NCBI GenBank assembly: GCA_026645635.1
Contig: JAPKMV010000142.1
Coordinates: 1 to 7,748 of the forward strand
DNA length: 7,748 nucleotides
Reading direction: 5' to 3'
From: Caldilineaceae bacterium
GTDB lineage: Bacteria; Chloroflexota; Anaerolineae; Caldilineales; Caldilineaceae
The position numbers were made by a program, and so were the translations under genes. The notes beneath the pieces were generated by a model. It was given only the letters and a program-made list of their open reading frames with translations. It had not been told where the DNA came from and ran no database searches. Below are positions 1 through 5,459 of this stretch, piece by piece. The number at the start of each line of letters is the position of its first letter. Positions within the stretch are counted from its first letter, which is position 1.

Positions 1-121
1 CCAGGCCGAACGCGCCGAGCACTGCGCCGAAGCCGTGGGTCAGGCTGTTGAAGACTTCCTCGACGACGTTGTAGTAGCGGGTCTGCTGGATGGCGACACG
101 CGCCTTTTGCATTTCGATCAC
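1..121 (-). CDS. Hemolysin III family (TrhA/YqfA-like) membrane protein, N-terminal part only
   Basis: Partial gene running off the left edge; the first 40 residues are visible. Residues 21-40 read EEVFNSLTHGFGAVLGAFGL, which is the first conserved block of the hemolysin III family (E..NS.THG.G), a seven-helix membrane family related to adiponectin receptors. The histidine of the THG motif (H29) is conserved across the family. Members are associated with membrane homeostasis; the hemolysin name is historical. I chose the GTG at 119-121 as start because AGGAGG (129-134) lies 7 nt upstream. An in-frame ATG at 110-112 is possible, but it would sit 16 nt from the Shine-Dalgarno. The gene lies downstream of efp on the same strand, separated by 209 bp, and has its own strong promoter. 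The family call rests on a short stretch but a very characteristic one. Confidence 0.85.
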   Translation of the reverse strand, partial: MIEMQKARVAIQQTRYYNVVEEVFNSLTHGFGAVLGAFGL

Positions 122-128
122 TTGCTCA

Positions 129-134
129 CCTCCT
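129..134 (-). promoter_or_regulatory. Shine-Dalgarno of the hemolysin III gene, decides a GTG start
   Basis: On the minus strand the site reads AGGAGGTGA, a full anti-16S match, with 7 nt to GTG at 119-121. This supports GTG over the ATG three codons later. Confidence 0.8.
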
Positions 135-167
135 CAAACAGTGGCAGCGGGGTGGTGCTGTGACCTG

Positions 168-196
168 ATTGTAGGCGGATGCAAGCAAGCTGTCAA
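168..196 (-). promoter_or_regulatory. Sigma70-type promoter for the hemolysin III gene
   Basis: Reading the minus strand, TTGACA (191-196) is followed by a 17-nt spacer and TACAAT (168-173). That is a perfect -35, optimal spacing and a 5/6 -10. Transcription should begin near position 161, giving a leader of about 40 nt before the GTG. The gene can therefore be expressed independently of efp upstream. Confidence 0.8.
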
Positions 197-237
197 AGGC
201 GGCGACACCTCCAGCAAGTGAGGCAATCAGAAGTTTC

Positions 238-302
238 ACGCAAAGACGCAAAGGCGCAAAGAGGCCAGGATAGAAACCCTCTGCCTCTCTGCGGCTTTGC
301 GT
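238..302. repeat. Palindromic intergenic repeat of the ACGCAAAG type
   Basis: The left side contains tandem units ACGCAAAG ACGCAAAG GCGCAAAG (238-261). Positions 246-265 (ACGCAAAGGCGCAAAGAGGC) and 283-302 are inverted repeats matching at 18 of 20 positions around a 17-nt loop. The element fills the gap between the efp stop codon and the hemolysin III promoter. A 20-nt stretch of it (238-257) recurs inverted at 5384-5403. It resembles REP-like dispersed repeats of large environmental genomes; RNA from either strand could form a long hairpin. It has no good U-tract, so I do not call it a terminator. Confidence 0.8.
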
Positions 303-330
303 TAAAAATCGCCTTGCGGCGCATGGCGGC

Positions 331-891
331 TTACGCGCGCTCGACGTACTCTCCGGTGCGCGTATCCACCTTGACGCGGTCGCCTTCTTTGACGAAGGCC
401 GGCACGCGCACGACGGCGCCAGTCTCCAGCGTGACGTTCTTCTGCACGTTGGAGGCCGTGTCACCCTTGATCGCCACATCGGCCTGCGTCACTTCCAGCG
501 TGACAAAAGTGGGCACTTCCACGTCGAGCACGGCGCCGGACTCTTGCAGCAGCAGCGTAACGGTGTCATTCTCTTTCAACCAGAGCAACTGCTCGGAGAC
601 GATGTCCACCGGCAGCGCGATCTGGTCGAAGTGTTCGGTGTCCATGAAGTGTGCGCTGGAGCCGTCGCTGTAAAGGTAGGTGGCCTCGCGCGTCTCCGTC
701 TGCACGATGTCGATCTCGTCGCCCGCACGCACGCGGTCTTCGGTGATCTTGCCGTTGTCGAAATTCTTGAGCTTCATGCGCACCATCGCCCGCCAGTTGC
801 CCGGCGCGATGTGCTGGTATTCGATGACGCGCTGGATCGCGCCGTTGTAGCGGATGAGCATGCCCTTGCGCAGATCAGAAGTAGTGGCCAT
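331..891 (-). CDS. efp: Translation elongation factor P
   Basis: 186 aa, the usual EF-P length. EF-P binds ribosomes stalled on polyproline and promotes peptide-bond formation in the cytosol. Three domains are recognisable: an N-terminal KOW-like domain (about 3-60), an OB domain (about 68-123) with YLYSDG (72-77) and HFMDTE (81-86), and a C-terminal OB domain (about 129-184) with KGDTA (142-146), [12 protein letters not shown] (155-166) and VDTRTGEYV (175-183). The odd point is the loop that reaches the peptidyl-tRNA. It reads PGNWRAM (30-36), so the tip is N32 where E. coli has the beta-lysylated lysine and Pseudomonas the rhamnosylated arginine. Neither modification could act on asparagine. 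The start is the ATG at 889-891, with GAGGGA (897-902) 5 nt upstream. The gene is convergent with nothing and divergent from the secreted-protein gene at 1057. The identity is secure. Confidence 0.97.
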   Translation of the reverse strand: MATTSDLRKGMLIRYNGAIQRVIEYQHIAPGNWRAMVRMKLKNFDNGKITEDRVRAGDEIDIVQTETREATYLYSDGSSAHFMDTEHFDQIALPVDIVSEQLLWLKENDTVTLLLQESGAVLDVEVPTFVTLEVTQADVAIKGDTASNVQKNVTLETGAVVRVPAFVKEGDRVKVDTRTGEYVERA

Positions 892-1056
892 AATTATCCC
901 TCAGAGTCATTGCCGTAATTTATTTGGAACCTGTCAGGCAGAACAAGACGTTCACCTGTAATCATGCCGCAAATCGACACGTAAACTTACACCATGCAGC
1001 GTAAGCTGGCAAATCTGCCGCATTTTGAACAACCATCAGTCAGAGGAGACAAGACC
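892..1056. other. Divergent intergenic spacer between efp and the PPC-like protein gene
   Basis: This 165-bp spacer should hold promoters for both directions. Toward efp, a weak candidate is TTGTTC (941-946) with an 18-nt spacer and TAAATT (917-922). On the plus strand, TGTAAT (957-962) resembles a -10 but has no matching -35. The stretch is AT-richer than the genes. I see no convincing operator or RNA element. Confidence 0.4.
1044..1048 (+). promoter_or_regulatory. Shine-Dalgarno deciding the start of the PPC-like protein gene
   Basis: AGGAG lies 8 nt before ATG 1057-1059. The frame is open from an upstream ATG at 994, but that codon has no Shine-Dalgarno and would put 21 non-signal residues ahead of the signal peptide. 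Confidence 0.8.
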
Positions 1057-1779
1057 ATGTCACGAAGAATCGCCGTACTGATTCTGGCATTAACCGTACT
1101 CATCAGCCAGTTCGGTTGGGCCAACGCCCAGGGCAACGTCCGCCGCATCAGCTTCCCCCCCGGTGCGGATTCCGCCACGCGCACCGGCACGCTCACCATG
1201 GGCGGCGCCGACCGCTACGTCCTCAAGGCCAATGCCGGCCAGAACATGACCGTCTCCGCGGCCAGCGCCAACAACAACGTGATCCTGGTGATCTTTGGCA
1301 AGGACGGCACGGTGCTCATCTCCGACCACGCCGACGCCAGCAGTTGGAGCGGCCAGTTGCCGTCCACCCAGGACTACTACATCGACGTGCGCGCCATCGA
1401 CGGCACCTCGGCCAACTACACGCTCACGGTGACCATTCCGCCGAACCCGCCCACGCCGCCCCACCCGACGATCAAGCGCATCCGCTTTGCGCCGGGCACG
1501 ATCTCGGCCACGGTGAACGGCACCGTAGCGCCCGGCGCGTCGAACGAATACGTGCTCAGCGCCAACGCCGGCCAGCCCATGTACATCACCACCGATTCGG
1601 ACACGCCGGTGACGATCTCCGTCTGGGGCGCGGACGGCACGGTGCTCCAGTCGCCCATGGGCGGCATCTCCACCTTCAGCGGCGACCTGCCCTCAACCCA
1701 GGACTACTTCATCCAGGTGGACGCCCAGGGCAGCGGCGCGACGACATTCCAGATGACGGTGACGGTCGAACCGAATTAG
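1057..1779 (+). CDS. Secreted protein with two tandem PPC-like beta domains
   Basis: 240 aa. Residues 1-24 form a signal peptide (MSRR, hydrophobic core IAVLILALTVLI, cleavage after ANA), so the product is exported. The mature protein is two copies of one ~100-residue module, about 29-128 and 140-238, joined by a proline-rich linker (PPNPPTPPHP). Shared landmarks are RI.F.PG (30-36 and 141-147), YVL.ANAGQ (54-62 and 165-173), DGTVL (83-87 and 193-197), SG.LPSTQDY (98-107 and 208-217) and a closing T.TV. The pattern resembles the bacterial pre-peptidase C-terminal (PPC) domain, a beta-sandwich found on secreted enzymes, but no catalytic domain is present. An adhesion, binding or inhibitor-like role is possible; I cannot assign one. 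It is a lone gene, divergent from efp and ending at a hairpin repeat. The domain family is probable and the function unknown. Confidence 0.85.
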   Translation: MSRRIAVLILALTVLISQFGWANAQGNVRRISFPPGADSATRTGTLTMGGADRYVLKANAGQNMTVSAASANNNVILVIFGKDGTVLISDHADASSWSGQLPSTQDYYIDVRAIDGTSANYTLTVTIPPNPPTPPHPTIKRIRFAPGTISATVNGTVAPGASNEYVLSANAGQPMYITTDSDTPVTISVWGADGTVLQSPMGGISTFSGDLPSTQDYFIQVDAQGSGATTFQMTVTVEPN

Positions 1780-1860
1780 TGAGAGGGTGATGAGGTGAGA
1801 GGGTGAGAGACTTCACCCCCTCACCTCATCACCCACTCACCCTTTCACCCCCTCATTTTT
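1779..1860. repeat. Octamer-phased inverted repeat, possible transcription terminator
   Basis: Positions 1779-1810 are four octamers of the form GTGAGAGG; 1813-1855 are five octamers of the form TCACCCCC plus a remnant. Arms 1785-1806 and 1813-1834 pair at 21 of 22 positions around the 6-nt loop GAGACT, giving a very stable hairpin. An alternative outer pairing (1779-1790 with 1837-1848, 11 of 12) also exists. A T5 run (1856-1860) sits 21 nt after the main stem, so termination is plausible but not canonical. The array begins on the last base of the preceding stop codon. Confidence 0.85.
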
Positions 1861-1887
1861 GACAGGGCGCGACAAAGGACGTATACT
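1859..1887 (+). promoter_or_regulatory. Sigma70-type promoter of the tRNA-Glu gene
   Basis: TTGACA (1859-1864), a 17-nt spacer and TATACT (1882-1887) give a perfect -35, ideal spacing and a 5/6 -10. Initiation should fall near 1894, about 27 nt before the tRNA. The first two bases of the -35 belong to the T run that ends the upstream repeat. Confidence 0.88.
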
Positions 1888-1920
1888 CCAAAACCGCTGG
1901 GCAAGACCGCAGGAACAGTT

Positions 1921-1993
1921 GGCCCGTTCGTCTAGCGGCCCAGGATATCGCCCTCTCAAGGCGGAGACACGAGTTCGAATCTCGTACGGGCTA
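1921..1993 (+). tRNA. tRNA-Glu (anticodon CUC)
   Basis: A full cloverleaf can be drawn. The acceptor is 1921-1927 with 1986-1992 (first pair G·U); D stem 1930-1933 with 1943-1946; anticodon stem 1948-1952 with 1960-1964; T stem 1969-1973 with 1981-1985; T loop TTCGAAT. The seven-base anticodon loop CUCUCAA places CUC at 1955-1957, reading GAG (Glu). The D-arm sequence closely matches bacterial tRNA-Glu. The discriminator is A1993 and the next bases are CTA, so CCA is not encoded and must be added after transcription. It is a single-gene unit with its own promoter and terminator. Confidence 0.95.
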
Positions 1994-2008
1994 CTTTATC
2001 ACATGGGG

Positions 2009-2045
2009 AGCGTCACGGTTTATATGGGCCGTGGCGCTTTTCTTT
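2009..2045 (+). terminator. Rho-independent terminator of tRNA-Glu
   Basis: AGCGTCACGG (2009-2018) pairs with CCGTGGCGCT (2029-2038) over 10 bp including one G·U, with a 10-nt loop. TTTTCTTT follows at once (2038-2045). The opposite strand has no T run, so it does not terminate hicA. Confidence 0.88.
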
Positions 2046-2067
2046 GTGGTGGTGGCGGATACAGACG

Positions 2068-2250
2068 CTATTTTTCCGAGCTTAATTTCTTCAAGATCGA
2101 ACGGGCCAGATGCTCATTGATCTCGTTGTGCCGTGGCACCGGCTGAGATTGCTTGGTGACCGGATTCGTGTACCAGTCATGGGCTGCGCCGTGACGGACA
2201 AGCACGCATCCCATCTCCTCGATCTGCTTGATCAGATCTCGCCGCTTCAT
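2068..2250 (-). CDS. hicA: HicA-family mRNA interferase toxin
   Basis: 60 aa, the normal size of HicA (YcfA-like) toxins, which use a double-stranded-RNA-binding-like fold to cleave mRNA in the cytosol. The family pattern is clear: MKRRDLIKQIEEMGC (1-15), the catalytic histidine H24 in GAAHDWYTNP (21-30), and VPRHNEINEHLARSILKKL (38-56). The ATG at 2248-2250 shares its A with the TGA stop of hicB, so the two are translationally coupled. The only Shine-Dalgarno-like run (GAGGAA, 2266-2271) is about 15 nt away. The product appears intact. GC content is about 47-53% across hicBA, against about 70% in parts of the flanking genes, suggesting acquisition by transfer. Confidence 0.93.
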   Translation of the reverse strand: MKRRDLIKQIEEMGCVLVRHGAAHDWYTNPVTKQSQPVPRHNEINEHLARSILKKLSSEK

Positions 2251-2441
2251 CAGGCAACTACCAGTTCCTCAACCTTGCGCACAAACGGAACCTCGCCAGA
2301 TTCGATATCTTTCAGAAGCTCCGTGAGATTGGCAAGAAGTTCTTCCTTGCTGTATCCCTGAGTGACGTAGTCTGGATAGTCGTTGAGAAACCCAAGATAG
2401 TACTCGCCATCTCGCCAATAGGTATACTTGACCTTCTGCAT
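2250..2441 (-). CDS. hicB: HicB-like antitoxin, short form
   Basis: 63 aa, translated just ahead of the toxin. The sequence matches the HicB-like partial RNase H fold: Y6-TYWRDGEYYLGFLNDYPD (to 24), VTQGYSKEELLANLTELLKD (26-45) and a tail VPFVRKVEELVV. Antitoxins of this family bind HicA and block its active site. I place the start at ATG 2439-2441, with AGGAG (2449-2453) 7 nt upstream; an upstream in-frame ATG (2468) has no ribosome site and would add 9 unrelated residues. The protein ends right after the HicB fold and has no C-terminal helix-turn-helix or ribbon-helix-helix domain, so autoregulation by HicB itself is not evident. Confidence 0.9.
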   Translation of the reverse strand: MQKVKYTYWRDGEYYLGFLNDYPDYVTQGYSKEELLANLTELLKDIESGEVPFVRKVEELVVA

Positions 2442-2448
2442 TTTTATA

Positions 2449-2453
2449 CTCCT
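2449..2453 (-). promoter_or_regulatory. Shine-Dalgarno deciding the hicB start
   Basis: AGGAG on the minus strand with a 7-nt spacer to ATG 2439-2441. In the rest of the 121-bp spacer up to the peptidase stop (2442-2562) I find no promoter with both boxes recognisable and no terminator hairpin. Confidence 0.75.
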
Positions 2454-2562
2454 GAACGCCCCAACCACCGCTCACCGACAGGGTAACACAGTCAGCTTTG
2501 TTAGTGCAATCACCGGCGCAGCCTCCCAGGACACGAGCCAATGTTGCCATCAAGGTAGGTTG

Positions 2563-4395
2563 TCATAGCGCCTGCGCAAAAAACTCCAGCAGCGCGGTGA
2601 ACAGTCTGCGCTGATTGGCCGGCTTGATGATGCCGTGGCCTTCGTCGGCGAAAGCCAACAACCCGAATTCGATGCCCGCGTCCTGCAGCGCCGCGGTGAC
2701 GGCATGAACGTTGGCCGGCGTCACGTTGGGATCCATCAGCCCCTGGACGATAAGCAGCCGGCCGCGGATGTTGCTGACGAAATGGATCGGCGAACGCTCC
2801 CGATACCGGTCAGGCACCTGTTCCGGCGTGCCGCCCATCATTGCCGCGCTCAGCGGGCGCAGGTCAGGCCGCGTCGTCGCGTAGTCCACCACCAAGTCGG
2901 TCATCCCGCAGATGGGCGCAGCCGCAGCCACCAGTTCCGGCGGGCAGTGGGTGATGGCGCACCACGCCGAGTAACCGCCATAGGAGGTGCCGGTGACGCC
3001 CACCTTGCCCGGGCTGGCGAGGCCCGCGGCCATCAACGCCTCGATCCCAGCGCGGATGTCCGCCTGCTCCAGACCGCCCCAGCCATCCAGCTTGATCGCC
3101 TCCCGGAAGGCCAGGCTGAAGCCGGTGCTGCCCCGGTAGTTGGGATCGAGCACGTGGAAGCCGTTGCGCACAAAGAACTGGACCTGGATGTTGAGGCGAT
3201 CCTCGCTGTGTGCCGTCGGCCCGCCGTGGACATAGACGATGGCGCCGCGCGGCGCGCCCTGCGCCCGGTAGAGCCAGCCCTGGATCTCCAGCCCGTCGTC
3301 GCCGCGCCAGCGGAAATCCTCGGCCGGCGCCAGGTCCGCCGGTGTAAGCGCCGTGCGCGACCATACGCCCGTCAGGCTGACAAAGTGCGCCGGGTTCAGG
3401 TCGTCCGGCAGGAAGCGCACCACATCCACCGGCTGGCGCGCACTGTAGTAGCTGCCGACCCAGGCGCCGTCGGCCAGCGGCGCCAGCGGGTGCAAGTTGC
3501 CCTCGGCCAGCGCCAGCGGCGTCTCTTGCCTAGTGGTCGGGTCCAGCAGCAGCGCGTGCAACCGTGCGCTGCGCACCTCCAGCACGACAACCTCCCGGCT
3601 GCCGTAGGGGACATAGGCTTCCTCGATGTTGCGCGCCGGGTCGTCGATCAGCCATTGCAAGCTGCCGTCAGCCAGTGACCAGGCGCCCACGCGGCGGTGT
3701 GTCGCGCTGTCAGCCACGATCAGCACCCGCTGCCCGTCGGGGAACCAGTTTGCGTCGGCTTGCAGCTTGTCCCCAGCATTGTAGATTTCGCGGTCATTGG
3801 CGCCGTCGATGTCCACGAGCCAGATCTGGCTGCCGGCGGGGTCGCGGTCGCTGCGCGCGTAGAGCACGTGATCACCCGTGGGGCTGAGCTGCGGCCAGTT
3901 CCAGCCGCCCTGCTCCGGCCGCGCCAGGGTGATGCGCGCGCCGCTCGTCAAGTCGTGACGGATGACGCAGGTCGGCTCGATCTCGGCGCCGGTGGCCAGA
4001 TCCAGGTTGGCGCCGTAGACCAGCCAGCGCCCATTCGGGTGCAGGTCGCCGCCGCGGATAAAGTACGCGGGATCTGCTTCGGTCAGCGGCTGCATCACAC
4101 AAGGCCGGGCCAGATCGACGCGGAAGAGTTGCTCGCGTTCGTTGCCGTCGCGATCCTGGCTCACGATCACGCTGCGGCTGTCAGGCGTCCAGCCGACCAG
4201 CCAGGTATTGTCGGCCGTGTCGGTGAGGCGCACGGGGGGCGCGGCGCTATCCGTCGGCGCCGCATAGACATCGGCCGCGGGGCCGGCGCGCAGCCACACC
4301 CACGCCACCCACCGCCCGTCGGGCGAAACCTTGGGCATGGAGAGACCGGGCAGGGCAAGCAGGGCGTCAAGAAAGGCAGTTGGGTTCATTGTCAT
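2563..4395 (-). CDS. S9 family (prolyl oligopeptidase / acylaminoacyl-peptidase-like) serine peptidase
   Basis: 610 aa, a usual length for S9C-type peptidases. Residues about 15-345 form a beta-propeller of WD40/PD40-like blades (SPDGRWVAW at 24-32, TPDSRSVIV at 70-78, SPTGDHVLY at 171-179, FPDGQRVLI at 218-226). Residues about 360-610 are the alpha/beta hydrolase. The catalytic triad is S471 in GTSYGG (469-474), D555 in GLMDPNVTP (552-560) and H587 in DEGHG (584-588). HGGP (390-393) fits the oxyanion strand and NYRGSTGF (419-426) is typical. The propeller restricts access to short peptides. No signal peptide is present, so it is probably cytosolic and recycles oligopeptides. ATG 4393-4395 lies 4 bp after the reductase stop, with GGAAG 7 nt upstream; the second ATG (4387-4389) is possible. 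The exact peptide specificity cannot be read from sequence. Confidence 0.93.
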   Translation of the reverse strand: MTMNPTAFLDALLALPGLSMPKVSPDGRWVAWVWLRAGPAADVYAAPTDSAAPPVRLTDTADNTWLVGWTPDSRSVIVSQDRDGNEREQLFRVDLARPCVMQPLTEADPAYFIRGGDLHPNGRWLVYGANLDLATGAEIEPTCVIRHDLTSGARITLARPEQGGWNWPQLSPTGDHVLYARSDRDPAGSQIWLVDIDGANDREIYNAGDKLQADANWFPDGQRVLIVADSATHRRVGAWSLADGSLQWLIDDPARNIEEAYVPYGSREVVVLEVRSARLHALLLDPTTRQETPLALAEGNLHPLAPLADGAWVGSYYSARQPVDVVRFLPDDLNPAHFVSLTGVWSRTALTPADLAPAEDFRWRGDDGLEIQGWLYRAQGAPRGAIVYVHGGPTAHSEDRLNIQVQFFVRNGFHVLDPNYRGSTGFSLAFREAIKLDGWGGLEQADIRAGIEALMAAGLASPGKVGVTGTSYGGYSAWCAITHCPPELVAAAAPICGMTDLVVDYATTRPDLRPLSAAMMGGTPEQVPDRYRERSPIHFVSNIRGRLLIVQGLMDPNVTPANVHAVTAALQDAGIEFGLLAFADEGHGIIKPANQRRLFTALLEFFAQAL

Positions 4396-4399
4396 TGGG

Positions 4400-5359
4400 T
4401 CACTTCCACGCGCTCGCCGCGTCCAATTCCTGCATCTCCGCCTCAGTCAGTTTGAGCGAGATTGCGCCGAGACTCTCCCGCAATTGGGTGACGCTGTTGG
4501 CGCCGATGATCGGTGCTGTGACGTAAGGCAGGTTCAACTGCCAGGCGAGAGCCACCTGGAGCACGCTGGCGTCGTGACGGGCGGCGACGCCATCCATGAC
4601 CTCCAGCAGGGCGAAGCCGCGCTCGTTCATGTAGCGCCGCTGCACGCCTTCTCGCCGCGCCGACTCGACCACGGCCTGGCGGCGGTATTTGCCGGTGAGA
4701 AAACCGTTAGCCAGCGGGCTGTAGGGAATCACGCCCAGGCCGAAGTGGGTGCAGACCTCCACGAGTTCGCGCTCGAACTCGGCGCGGTGGAGCAGGTTGT
4801 AGTGCGGCTGGATGGCGTCGTAGCGCACCAGGTTGTACTTGTCGCTGACCCAGAGTGCATGGGTCAGCCGCCACGCCGGGTAGTTCGAGCAGCCGACGTA
4901 GCGCACCTTGCCCTGGCGCACCAGCGTGTCCAGCGCGGCCAGGGTCTCTTCGATGGGCGTGTCGGCGTCGAACCAGTGGGTCTGGTAGAGGTCGATGTAG
5001 TCGGTCTGCAGCCGGCGCAGGCTGTCCTCGCACGCCTTGATGATGTGGCCGCGGCTCAGCCCTTCGCCGTTCGGCCCCTCCCACATGCGCCCGCGCACCT
5101 TCGTCGCCAGCACGATCTGATCGCGGTTGCCACGCGCCTGCATCCAGCGGCCGATGATCTGCTCGCTTACGCCGCCGGAGTTGCCGACAGCCCAGTTGCT
5201 GTAGATGTCGGCAGTGTCGATGAAGTTGCCGCCCGCCGCGACGTAGGCGTCCATCACCGCGACGCTGGCGGTTTCGTCGGCAGTCCACCCCCACTGCATC
5301 GTGCCGAGACAGATTTCGGCGACTTTCAGGCCGGTGCGACCCAGGTTGCGATAGTTCAT
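4400..5359 (-). CDS. Aldo/keto reductase family oxidoreductase
   Basis: 319 aa, full length for the family. It is predicted to be a cytosolic TIM-barrel enzyme that reduces carbonyl compounds with NAD(P)H. The catalytic tetrad is complete: D48 ([10 protein letters not shown], 45-54), Y53, K87 (LATKV) and H128 (YQTHWFD). Other landmarks are [13 protein letters not shown] at the start, YIDLYQ (121-126), [10 protein letters not shown] (156-165), QPHYNLL (184-190), the cofactor-binding IPYSPLANG (211-219) and [10 protein letters not shown] (284-293). It resembles the YhdN/Tas-type and potassium-channel-beta-like branch. The start ATG 5357-5359 follows AGGAGG (5365-5370) by 5 nt. It is the first gene of a two-gene unit with the S9 peptidase. 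No promoter with two good boxes is visible upstream. The substrate is unknown. Confidence 0.93.
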   Translation of the reverse strand: MNYRNLGRTGLKVAEICLGTMQWGWTADETASVAVMDAYVAAGGNFIDTADIYSNWAVGNSGGVSEQIIGRWMQARGNRDQIVLATKVRGRMWEGPNGEGLSRGHIIKACEDSLRRLQTDYIDLYQTHWFDADTPIEETLAALDTLVRQGKVRYVGCSNYPAWRLTHALWVSDKYNLVRYDAIQPHYNLLHRAEFERELVEVCTHFGLGVIPYSPLANGFLTGKYRRQAVVESARREGVQRRYMNERGFALLEVMDGVAARHDASVLQVALAWQLNLPYVTAPIIGANSVTQLRESLGAISLKLTEAEMQELDAASAWK

Positions 5360-5381
5360 GGCGTCCTCCTTGAGCGATTGA

Positions 5382-5410
5382 CAGCGCCTTTGCGTCTTCG
5401 CGTTGCGCTG
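5382..5410. repeat. Second, degenerate copy of the ACGCAAAG-type repeat
   Basis: On the minus strand 5384-5403 reads ACGCGAAGACGCAAAGGCGC, 19 of 20 identical to 238-257. Short inverted ends CAGCGC (5382-5387) and GCGCTG (5405-5410) flank it. It lacks the second long arm seen at 283-302. It occupies the 100-bp gap before the aldo/keto reductase, within what should be that gene's leader or promoter region. Confidence 0.7.
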
Positions 5411-5459
5411 TTTTCAGATGGCGGAATGGTTACAGTGTATCTCGCGTTGAGCAACAGAA

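Noticed and set aside
994..1056. Upstream ATG extension of the secreted PPC-like protein
   Set aside because: No ribosome site at 994. AGGAG sits 8 nt before ATG 1057, and the signal peptide begins only there.
1859..2146. Plus-strand 95-codon open frame
   Set aside because: It runs through the tRNA promoter, the tRNA-Glu gene and its terminator, and has no recognisable protein features.
2481..2509. Possible hicB promoter (TTGCAC, 17-nt spacer, TTACCC on the minus strand)
   Set aside because: The -10 match is too poor to support; spacing alone is not enough.
2269..2553. Minus-strand 94-codon open frame overlapping hicB
   Set aside because: It is out of frame with the clearly conserved HicB sequence and matches no family I recognise.
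1921..2562. Genomic-island attachment site at tRNA-Glu flanking hicBA
   Set aside because: No repeated copy of the tRNA 3' end is visible in the window and there is no integrase.
2635..3678. Long plus-strand open frame opposite the S9 peptidase
   Set aside because: Arg/Ala/Val-rich composition typical of an antisense shadow in GC-rich DNA; the minus strand carries a full S9 triad.
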